A stretch of DNA of 22,027 nucleotides from an uncultured Clostridiaceae bacterium (GTDB lineage: Bacteria > Bacillota > Clostridia > Clostridiales > Oxobacteraceae), in NCBI GenBank assembly GCA_937900065.1, contig CALCDS010000328.1, positions 1 through 22,027 of the forward strand, read 5' to 3'. The notes under the pieces were generated by a model. It ran no database searches. It saw only the letters and a program-made list of their open reading frames with translations, and had not been told where the DNA came from. The translations under genes and the position numbers were made by a program. The stretch's first letter is position 1; each line of letters starts with the position of its first letter. Shown piece by piece: positions 16,272 through 22,027 of this stretch.

Positions 16272-18008
16272 CTATCCCACCTCGCATTCAACATCTTCAA
16301 AGTCTTTAAACTGCTCACAGTAGATTTCATAGTATTTGCCTTTTTTCTTAAGGAGCTCATGGTGTGTTCCTCTTTCCACGATTTCGCCATTGTCAACAAA
16401 CAATATCTCATCGGCATTTTTTACCGCAGATATCCTGTGGGCTATTATAAAAGTGGTGGACTTCCTAATCATGTCGTGAAGATTTTTTAAAAGCTCATAT
16501 TCGGTATCCATATCAAGGGCTGATGTGGCATCATCCAGTATGAGTATGGGAGCATTCTTTATAAGCGCTCTGGCTATTGAAATCCTCTGTTTCTGCCCGC
16601 CTGACAAGCCTATGCCCCTTTCTCCTATGACGGAGCGGTATTTATCCGGAAGATCAGATACAAATTCATCTGCACAGGCAGCATAAGATGCAGCTTTAAC
16701 TTCATAAGGGGAAGCATTTTGGTTTCCCATCTTGATATTTTCGAATACACTGTCCGAGAAAAGGAATGTATCCTGGGATACGACTGAAATGTTTTTCCTC
16801 AGATCCTCGATTTTTATATCCCTGACATCATGTCCGTCGACAAGCACTTTTCCAAGTTGCACATCGTAGTATCTGGGTATCAGGTTGACCAGAGAACTCT
16901 TTCCCGAGCCCGTGGTTCCCATGATGGCTATTGTGCTCCCGGGTTTTGCTTCTATGTTGATATCCTTAAGCACATACTCATCTTCATATTTAAACGACAC
17001 ATTTTCGAATTTTACATATCCCTCGATTTTTTCAAGATGCAGCGCATTTTCTTTATCTTTTATTTCCGGTTCAACATCCATTATTGCATATATCTTTTTG
17101 GCTGATGCGTTGGCCTGGGCTGTAAGATTTGTTAACCATCCCAGGTTTCTCATGGACCAAATTGGCATCCAGACATAAGCATTGAATGCAACCAAGAGGC
17201 CTATTGTCATTTCTCCTTTGATCACAAAAATACCGCCCACAACAATGACTGCAAGAGCACACATGTTGCTTAAAAATTCATTGAGAGGAAAGTATTTGCC
17301 TATCATCCTGGCCTGCTGCATGTTAAGGTCATAATAAGTTTGATTCATCTTTAGAAATTTCAGCACTTCATACTTTTCCCTTGAGAATGCTTTAACCAGC
17401 CTGGCTCCGGCAATGTTTTCCTGGGCAGTGGTATTCATGAAGGCAGTATGGTCGCTTATTTTCTCATAGGCTTTATCAACATCGTTTTCGAGTTTTTTGG
17501 CTATATAACCTATGATGGGCATCGCAATAAGGCTGACAAGCGCGAGCTTCCAGTTGCGGTAGAAGAGTATGGCCGCGGCCAAAAGTAGGTATATTATATT
17601 ATCTATCAAAAGGCCTATGCCGAATGACACTGCTCTCCATATGTTATCCACATCTTCGCTCATTCTGGACATAAGCTCTCCCGTATTTTTATTATCGAAA
17701 TACTTGTATGGAAGCTTCTGTATATGGCCAAACAGATCGTTTTTCAAATCCAGGCTTACCTTGGAACCCAAGCAGTCGAACATATATTCCCTGATATAGC
17801 CAAGCACGGCCCTAGACGCGGCTATCGCCCCCAAACATGCAAAAACATAAGCCGTTAAGTCATGTTCTCCGTTTTGGATTATACGGTCTACGATCACTTG
17901 TTTGAAATAAGGATTGAACATATCGAGCACTATGCTAACAATCATAGCTGTAAATGGTATGATAACAAATAATTTATATTTTTGGATGTATTTTAGAATA
18001 CGTTTCAT
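16272..18008 (-). CDS. Heterodimeric ABC exporter subunit with degenerate Walker B (BmrC/LmrC-like)
   Basis: A 578-residue half-transporter: six membrane helices in about 12-310 and a nucleotide-binding domain at 328-565. Walker A is GTTGSGKSS at 364-372, Q-loop Gln412, signature LSGGQ (468-472, intact), Walker B ILILD (488-492) followed by Asp493 instead of the catalytic Glu, and His524. Its Walker B and the partner's LSVGQ meet in the same ATP site, so that site should be inactive while the other is consensus. The start is ATG at 18008 with GGGAGGGG 5 nt upstream; an in-frame ATG at 18065 has no ribosome-binding site and would read through the terminator hairpin at 18034-18050. Expression is probably controlled by the leader upstream. 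Confidence 0.93.
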   Translation of the reverse strand: MKRILKYIQKYKLFVIIPFTAMIVSIVLDMFNPYFKQVIVDRIIQNGEHDLTAYVFACLGAIAASRAVLGYIREYMFDCLGSKVSLDLKNDLFGHIQKLPYKYFDNKNTGELMSRMSEDVDNIWRAVSFGIGLLIDNIIYLLLAAAILFYRNWKLALVSLIAMPIIGYIAKKLENDVDKAYEKISDHTAFMNTTAQENIAGARLVKAFSREKYEVLKFLKMNQTYYDLNMQQARMIGKYFPLNEFLSNMCALAVIVVGGIFVIKGEMTIGLLVAFNAYVWMPIWSMRNLGWLTNLTAQANASAKKIYAIMDVEPEIKDKENALHLEKIEGYVKFENVSFKYEDEYVLKDINIEAKPGSTIAIMGTTGSGKSSLVNLIPRYYDVQLGKVLVDGHDVRDIKIEDLRKNISVVSQDTFLFSDSVFENIKMGNQNASPYEVKAASYAACADEFVSDLPDKYRSVIGERGIGLSGGQKQRISIARALIKNAPILILDDATSALDMDTEYELLKNLHDMIRKSTTFIIAHRISAVKNADEILFVDNGEIVERGTHHELLKKKGKYYEIYCEQFKDFEDVECEVG

Positions 18009-18022
18009 TTTTTCCCCTCCCA

Positions 18023-18052
18023 CAAAAAAATAACCATGGTTAACCCATGGCC
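18023..18052 (-). terminator. Leader terminator 2, just before the exporter start
   Basis: In the minus strand, GGCCATGG pairs with CCATGGTT (six Watson-Crick and two G-U pairs, loop GTTAA), followed by ATTTTTTT. It ends only about 4 nt before the ribosome-binding site of the exporter gene, so it could stop transcription or hide the start. Confidence 0.6.
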
Positions 18053-18180
18053 CAAATTGCTGCATTTATTAGGGAATACAACTCCGGTATCGGTTGAAAA
18101 TTGTGATTTAAACTATCAAGTATGCAAGCTTATTCTCACCGTATTTCCATTTAAGCACAAGCTCTTGGCGATAAATGCGT

Positions 18181-18219
18181 AATAAAATAAAAAGGCCATG
18201 GGACTGATAGCCCATGACC
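18181..18219 (-). terminator. Leader terminator 1 (attenuator) after the leader peptide
   Basis: In the minus strand, GGTCATGGG (18219-18211) pairs with CCCATGGCC (18202-18194) with one G-U pair and loop CTATCAGT, followed by TTTTTATTTTATT. The G-U pair would be a C-A mismatch in the other direction, so this is a minus-strand structure. It starts 25 nt after the leader peptide stop codon. Confidence 0.8.
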
Positions 18220-18244
18220 TGACATTCGATAAGTCATTTATATA

Positions 18245-18367
18245 TCAATATCGTTTTGAGGCAGGGCTAACATATTGAATTTTAGGCATAGAAATGCTCT
18301 CAGCAAATACGAGTACTTCAATGCAGAAAAAACTGATATTGCGTGATGCATCTTTTACCTTCATCAT
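18245..18367 (-). CDS. 40-residue putative leader peptide of the ABC exporter (BmrB-like position)
   Basis: An unannotated-size reading frame of 40 codons, starting MMKVKDASRN and ending QYVSPASKRY. It has the best ribosome-binding site nearby: GGGAGG at 18375-18380, 7 nt before the ATG. It is followed by terminator 1 and then, 237 nt after its stop, by the exporter gene. No family is recognised; it has one Cys, no signal peptide and no membrane helix, so a regulatory peptide is more likely than an exported toxin. In Bacillus, bmrB has the same place ahead of bmrCD and works by ribosome-mediated attenuation. Codons 33-35 contain TAGCCC, which can pair with GGGCTA in the left arm and loop of terminator 1. 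Confidence 0.7.
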   Translation of the reverse strand: MMKVKDASRNISFFCIEVLVFAESISMPKIQYVSPASKRY

Positions 18368-18399
18368 TTTCCTACCTCCCAAAATTAAATTACTTCTAT

Positions 18400-18428
18400 A
18401 GACTACTATTTTTTGTTATGTCTGTCAA
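18400..18428 (-). promoter_or_regulatory. Candidate promoter of the leader peptide/ABC exporter operon
   Basis: On the minus strand, a perfect TTGACA (18423-18428), 17-nt spacer and TAGTCT (18400-18405). The -10 element is weak. Transcription would start near 18393, some 13 nt before the ribosome-binding site of the leader peptide. Confidence 0.5.
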
Positions 18429-18452
18429 TATGTTTAACAATATTTTTAAATT

Positions 18453-18490
18453 GGATTGCTCAAAAATCAACATTATACTTTAATATAGCC
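18453..18490 (+). repeat. Dispersed intergenic repeat, copy E
   Basis: GGATTGCTCAAAAATCAAC followed by ATTATACTTTAATATAGCC. It is the best match to copy B and ends exactly at the stop codon of the G5/3D gene (18491). Confidence 0.6.
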
Positions 18491-19471
18491 TTATCTTAAA
18501 ATATATACATTCACATATTTGGCTCCCCAATTGCATGCTTCCTTATATGTATCGAAAAAAACATCTATTTTTTCTCCCACTATGCCGGCTCCTGTATCGG
18601 CTGCGGTTGCAAATCCATAACCCTCGACAAAAACCTTTGTGCCGTATGGCATGAGATTCCGATCAACTGCAATCGTGCTGTATCCGTCAGGATTCCTCAC
18701 GGCTTTTCTTCCGGATGCCGTATATGTTTTTCCTACCCCGTTGACTGCCCAATATGCCGTAGCCCTTGCTCTGATAATCCTGCTGTAAGCCATCATGCTT
18801 CCGTCCCTCGAGACTGGCATGAGCGGATATGCTCCTTTCATCACTATCCTATCCATTGGATTTTTGATAAGCTTTTCGCCGATGAGTTCTCTTGAAACCT
18901 CTTTGCCGTTTTCAAGTGTAACTTTATAAGTGACCTCCTTTTTCCCATCTTCTCCATTTTGTATCACTCTGCTTTTCGTATTGGCAAGTCCTTTATCGCT
19001 TTTAAAGACTTCAGCAAATTTTACAGTTTGTGTCTCGGTTACATTCTTTGTTTCAACCCTCACAACTTCGACAAGCATGCCGTCGTACAGTTTTGTTTCC
19101 TTACCCGGATTGACCTTGTCCAGTTCATTTAAGGGTATTCCTTCCGCAGAAAGCATGGAACCCACATTTTCCTCTGCAGATTGTATTTTAAGAGTTTTGC
19201 CGTCAGAATCGATTGTGATGTTGACAGCTTTTTTTATTGTAATGGTGCCTTTATTTGATAATTTGGAGTTTAGGGCAGGTTCGATTTTATCCTTGGATGA
19301 TACAGATATTTTATTATCATCAAGTATCTCTTTAACTGTGCTTTTATATGTTACAATCTCGGTTGGCTTACCATCTATAGTTACTGTAACTGTTTTTCTC
19401 ATCAAGAGCACTGCCGCAACGAGTGTTAAGACCAGTATGATTATTATCGGGATAGCATGCATTTTATCCAT
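18491..19471 (-). CDS. YabE-like protein: DUF348, G5 and 3D domains
   Basis: A 326-residue envelope protein: an N-terminal membrane anchor at about 6-24, two ubiquitin-like DUF348 domains (about 27-66 and 80-120), a G5 domain (about 136-212) and a C-terminal 3D domain (about 233-325) with its three aspartates Asp270 (AVDRNLMPYGT), Asp292 (ADTGAG) and Asp303 (KIDVFF). 3D domains have a double-psi barrel and are seen in lytic transglycosylase-like and resuscitation/germination proteins, so cell-wall remodelling is likely. The first ATG (19471) lacks a ribosome-binding site. GGGAGG at 19503-19508 is 7 nt before an in-frame ATT (19495), so the true start may be that codon, giving 334 residues. 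Confidence 0.9.
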   Translation of the reverse strand: MDKMHAIPIIIILVLTLVAAVLLMRKTVTVTIDGKPTEIVTYKSTVKEILDDNKISVSSKDKIEPALNSKLSNKGTITIKKAVNITIDSDGKTLKIQSAEENVGSMLSAEGIPLNELDKVNPGKETKLYDGMLVEVVRVETKNVTETQTVKFAEVFKSDKGLANTKSRVIQNGEDGKKEVTYKVTLENGKEVSRELIGEKLIKNPMDRIVMKGAYPLMPVSRDGSMMAYSRIIRARATAYWAVNGVGKTYTASGRKAVRNPDGYSTIAVDRNLMPYGTKVFVEGYGFATAADTGAGIVGEKIDVFFDTYKEACNWGAKYVNVYILR

Positions 19472-19529
19472 GTATTTTTTGATTGTGGTAAAAATGGTTA
19501 TTCCTCCCTTCTAAAATCTACATATGGAA

Positions 19530-19558
19530 ATACTAACCTCATTTTTTGCTTTTGTCAA
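19530..19558 (-). promoter_or_regulatory. Candidate promoter of the G5/3D gene
   Basis: On the minus strand, TTGACA (19553-19558), 17-nt spacer and TAGTAT (19530-19535). It would start transcription near 19523, 15 nt before the GGGAGG site, which supports translation beginning upstream of the first ATG. Confidence 0.6.
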
Positions 19559-19567
19559 ATCTGATGG

Positions 19568-19587
19568 GTGCATAGACAACTATGCAC
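19568..19587. promoter_or_regulatory. Dyad symmetry upstream of the G5/3D promoter
   Basis: GTGCATAG (19568-19575) and CTATGCAC (19580-19587) form a perfect 8-bp inverted repeat with a 4-nt spacer. It sits 9 nt upstream of the -35 element, where an activator or repressor could bind. Confidence 0.4.
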
Positions 19588-19756
19588 AAAGGTACCGTAA
19601 TAAATTATATTTCAATTGTTGCAAAATATTAACAAAATTTCGGTAGTGTATTCACATAGTTCCCAATTCATAATATATTTAAACCCGCGGTAAGTGACTT
19701 CATGATTTAAACTTGAGGTTGAATAATAGGGCTGCAAAAAGATACATTAAATTTTT

Positions 19757-19806
19757 TGTACACATCCTGACTTTTTGAAATGCTAAACTGTTATATATAG
19801 TGTACA
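19757..19806. promoter_or_regulatory. Inverted TGTACAC/GTGTACA pair flanking the sigma-gene promoter region
   Basis: TGTACAC (19757-19763) and GTGTACA (19800-19806) are perfect inverse copies with centres 43 nt apart. Between them lie TGACTT (19768-19773) and TTATAT (19791-19796), 17 nt apart, a possible promoter of the sigma-factor operon. Either repeat half could be an operator half-site; the promoter call itself is weak. Confidence 0.35.
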
Positions 19807-19826
19807 GACAAAAAGGAAGTGTGGCA

Positions 19827-20351
19827 ATGTATGATGAAAAACTGATTCGAAGAATAAAGTCCGGTGATATGGAGGCATTGGGCGTACTTATTCAAAAATA
19901 CTACAATGATATCTATGCATATTGCTACCGCAGGCTGGACAATAAGCACGATGCTCAAGATGTCACACAGGAGGTTTTTCTTCATTTTTGCCGTAACTTC
20001 GATAGCTATACACAAAGAGGGAAGTGCAGGAATTATCTATATGCCGTAGCCCACAACCTTTGTATTAATGCAATGCAGAAGAAAACTCCGATTCCTTTGG
20101 AAGATGTTGAAAGGAAAAGCCCATATGATGATGTTGCGGTGGATAGATTTGAAGCGGCCGACTGCGTCGAATCTGCATTGAATGAATTGCCAAAAGAACA
20201 AAAAGAAGTCATCCTGCTGCGGTTTTATCATGATTTTAAATTGAAAGAGATTGCTCAGATTATGGATTCAGGATTGTCTATTACAAAATACCGGCTGAGT
20301 CAGGGCATTAAAACTTTAAGCAAACTGTTGTCAAAGGAGGATTGGATATGA
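19827..20351 (+). CDS. ECF-type RNA polymerase sigma factor
   Basis: A 174-residue sigma-70 family member of ECF size. Region 2 is at about 9-78 (LIQKYYNDIYAYCYRRL; DAQDVTQEVFLHFCRNF) and region 4 at about 113-168 (ALNELPKEQKEVILLRFYHDF; helix-turn-helix LKEIAQIMDSGLSITKYRLSQGIKTL); region 3 is absent. The ATG at 19827 has AGGAAG 7 nt upstream; an in-frame GTG at 19800 does not. Its stop overlaps the next gene by 4 nt (ATGA). In such operons the second gene often encodes the anti-sigma factor. It probably drives this operon from its own promoter. Confidence 0.94.
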   Translation: MYDEKLIRRIKSGDMEALGVLIQKYYNDIYAYCYRRLDNKHDAQDVTQEVFLHFCRNFDSYTQRGKCRNYLYAVAHNLCINAMQKKTPIPLEDVERKSPYDDVAVDRFEAADCVESALNELPKEQKEVILLRFYHDFKLKEIAQIMDSGLSITKYRLSQGIKTLSKLLSKEDWI

Positions 20352-21136
20352 AACTAAACGATCGGAAAATACGGGAAGATTTAAAGCGGTTTTCAGTTCC
20401 TGCATATGAACCAGATAAAATGAAGGAAACGATTTTTCTTGCAAAAAAAGCTTATAGGGAAAGACTGCTATCCAAACGGATCGGATTTTGGGAATTCATC
20501 ACGATGCAGGTTCGGTTTATCGGACGCTGGGTATGGCTTTCGCAAGCCGCCTTATTGATAGGATCTCTGTGCCTTCTAAACCGCTTCCATTTTGGAAAAG
20601 CCGATATGCAGCCGGTCTTTCTGTTGTTATCATCAGCTGCTTCAGTGATTGCTTTTGTCGGTTTCCCGGAAATTCTGAAAAGCTATGCCCATAACATGGA
20701 GGAAATCGAAGAGTGCACCCGGTTCTCAATGCGCAAACTTATGGGCTCAAGGATGCTGATTCTCGGGCTGGCGGATCTGTGCTCCATGACGATCATACTG
20801 GCGGTTTCCGCCGCAGGTAACGCCTCGCTTATCCTGCGCATGATCTTATACTTGTTTGTACCGTTTAATCTGACTTGCTGTGCCTGCCTGACAGTGCTTG
20901 ACCACGTTAAAAGCAGATACGACGGTTATTATTCCGGAGCCATTTGTGTTGCCTGCATAATGCTTTTTTATAAATTGGCTTTGGATAAAAAATACTATGA
21001 GGCAGCCGCTACAGGAGCATGGATTGTTTTCTTTTACATTTCAATCGCTTATCTTGCAATAGAAATTGTGCGTGTTTTCCAAAGCTTCAATCGGGTTTGC
21101 TTTAATGATGAGACGCTCTCTGCCAAATGGCAATAA
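20348..21136 (+). CDS. Six-helix membrane protein, possible anti-sigma factor
   Basis: A 262-residue protein with a charged cytoplasmic N-terminal stretch of about 60 residues (MKLNDRKIREDLKRFSVPAY) and six predicted membrane helices at about 62-78, 88-106, 134-155, 160-184, 196-212 and 219-242. No conserved domain was recognised. The position directly after an ECF sigma gene, with a 4-nt overlap, and the soluble N-terminal segment suggest sigma sequestration at the membrane; alternatively it is part of the ABC system that follows. Start ATG 20348 has AAAGGAGG 7 nt upstream, better than the in-frame TTG at 20342. GC content looks higher than in the left part of the window. Confidence 0.75.
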   Translation: MKLNDRKIREDLKRFSVPAYEPDKMKETIFLAKKAYRERLLSKRIGFWEFITMQVRFIGRWVWLSQAALLIGSLCLLNRFHFGKADMQPVFLLLSSAASVIAFVGFPEILKSYAHNMEEIEECTRFSMRKLMGSRMLILGLADLCSMTIILAVSAAGNASLILRMILYLFVPFNLTCCACLTVLDHVKSRYDGYYSGAICVACIMLFYKLALDKKYYEAAATGAWIVFFYISIAYLAIEIVRVFQSFNRVCFNDETLSAKWQ

Positions 21137-21154
21137 GTTGAAGGAGGAACTAAA

Positions 21155-22027
21155 ATGGAATTGGAAATAAATAAATTGACAAAGCAGTACAAAGATAAAA
21201 CCGCTGTGAACGAACTTTCCGTTACGCTCATGCCGGGTATTTATGGACTTTTAGGCGCAAACGGTGCTGGAAAAACCACGCTTATGCGCATGATATGCGG
21301 TATTTTGAATCCTACATCCGGCAATATATTGCTGGATGGTAAAGATATAAACAGCATGGGGGAGGATTACCGTGATTTGCTTGGCTATTTGCCTCAAAAT
21401 TTCGGCTATTACCCTGTGTTTACTGCAATGGATTATTTGCTGTATGTTGCGGCGCTCAAGGGGCTGACTGCAAGTGCTGCTAAAGTCCGCGCAAACGAAC
21501 TTTTGGAGCTTACATCACTTCAAGATGTAGCCGGGAAAAAAATCAAGACATTTTCCGGAGGCATGAAACGGAGGCTTGGAATCGCTCAGGCGCTACTCAA
21601 CGACCCGAAAATTCTGGTGCTTGACGAGCCTACATCAGGGCTCGACCCAAAGGAGCGAGTCCGCTTCCGCAATTTGATTTCCGATATTTCCAAAGATAAG
21701 ATCGTGCTTCTTTCCACCCACATAGTTTCGGACGTGGAATACATCGCAGACACAATCCTTGTCATGAAAGACGGTCGGCTGATTCATCAGGGCGAGCCTG
21801 ACAAAATCACTGCATCTATTCAAGGCTATGTTTGGGAATGCAGGGTAGATCACAAACATGCAGAGCAGTTGAATGCAAAATTTACGGTATCCAACCTGAA
21901 GCATGAGGGCGATCAGGATATGCTTCGCATTGTGTCGGAACAAAAACCATGCGAGAACGCCATGCAGGTGGAACCGACGCTGGAAGATTTGTATCTTTAC
22001 TATTTTTCTGAGGAAGCAGCACGACAG
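21155..22027 (+). CDS. ABC transporter ATP-binding protein (runs off the window)
   Basis: The frame is open for 291 codons to the last base of the window, so the stop is not seen. It is a typical ATPase of an ABC-2/BcrA-like system: Walker A GANGAGKTT at 34-42, Q-loop Gln81 (YLPQNFGYYP), signature FSGGM at 133-137, Walker B ILVLDEP at 153-159, D-loop SGLD and H-loop His189, then an accessory C-terminal region after about 220. The length is close to that of complete members, so few residues are missing. AAGGAGGA at 21141-21148 precedes the ATG by 6 nt. A permease gene probably follows outside the window. With the sigma factor it suggests a stress- or drug-responsive transport operon. Confidence 0.94.
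   Translation, partial: MELEINKLTKQYKDKTAVNELSVTLMPGIYGLLGANGAGKTTLMRMICGILNPTSGNILLDGKDINSMGEDYRDLLGYLPQNFGYYPVFTAMDYLLYVAALKGLTASAAKVRANELLELTSLQDVAGKKIKTFSGGMKRRLGIAQALLNDPKILVLDEPTSGLDPKERVRFRNLISDISKDKIVLLSTHIVSDVEYIADTILVMKDGRLIHQGEPDKITASIQGYVWECRVDHKHAEQLNAKFTVSNLKHEGDQDMLRIVSEQKPCENAMQVEPTLEDLYLYYFSEEAARQ

Noticed and set aside
18009..18065. Longer N-terminus for the upstream ABC subunit
   Set aside because: The ATG at 18065 has no ribosome-binding site, and the extension would translate terminator 2; the ATG at 18008 has GGGAGGGG at ideal distance.
18245..18367. Leader frame as a bacteriocin precursor exported by the ABC pair
   Set aside because: No GG-type leader, no Cys/Ser/Thr-rich core, no modification enzymes, and the exporter lacks a C39 peptidase domain; attenuation fits better.
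1..18490. The dispersed repeat as a CRISPR array
   Set aside because: Copies are thousands of bases apart with variable ends, no regular spacers and no cas genes.
18930..19514. Plus-strand frame of 194 codons opposite the G5/3D gene
   Set aside because: Serine-rich antisense shadow of a gene with conserved domains; no start site.

Overview
This 22 kb window is AT-rich DNA from a low-GC Gram-positive bacterium, most likely an endospore-forming member of the Clostridia. The reasons are strong AGGAGG ribosome-binding sites, frequent TTG starts, a T-box leader, a LysM plus glycoside hydrolase 18 protein of the spore cortex-lytic type, a YabE-like G5/3D protein, an ECF-transporter S component and a BmrCD/LmrCD-like multidrug exporter. 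The genus cannot be fixed from the sequence alone. No tRNA, rRNA, CRISPR array, complete insertion sequence or phage module was seen.

Left part (1-7335, all plus strand): a YaiI/YqxD-type protein is followed directly by a membrane histidine kinase, a single-domain response regulator and a receiver-TPR protein. After a terminator and an AT-rich gap comes a potassium-uptake operon: a small degenerate phospholipase-D-like protein, TrkA and TrkH, with overlapping reading frames.

Middle (7414-9508, plus strand): a sigma-A-type promoter and a T-box riboswitch with a clear terminator precede an Lrp/AsnC-type regulator and a class I/II aminotransferase (a yugG-yugH-like pair). An 18-19 bp hairpin closes this unit and also serves the convergent genes.

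Minus-strand block (9519-19495): an ECF-transporter S component with a 20 bp palindrome in its leader; LemA and a DUF2207 membrane protein; a two-LysM GH18 enzyme; a heterodimeric ABC exporter; and the G5/3D protein. The two exporter subunits carry complementary defects: Asp for the catalytic Glu in one Walker B, and LSVGQ in the other's signature. This is the asymmetric arrangement of BmrCD/LmrCD. Upstream of the exporter lies a 370-nt leader with an unlisted 40-codon reading frame, a terminator 25 nt beyond its stop, and a second terminator just before the exporter's ribosome-binding site. The arms of these hairpins can pair in alternative ways, as expected for ribosome-mediated attenuation like that described for bmrB-bmrCD. 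I consider this the most interesting element in the window.

Right end (19827-22027, plus strand): an ECF-type sigma factor, a six-helix membrane protein (possible anti-sigma factor) and an ABC ATPase that runs off the window. The second and third genes look richer in GC than the rest, which may mean separate acquisition.

A 37-nt dispersed repeat (core GCTCAAAAATCAAC) occurs about five times in intergenic DNA, including one inverted pair.
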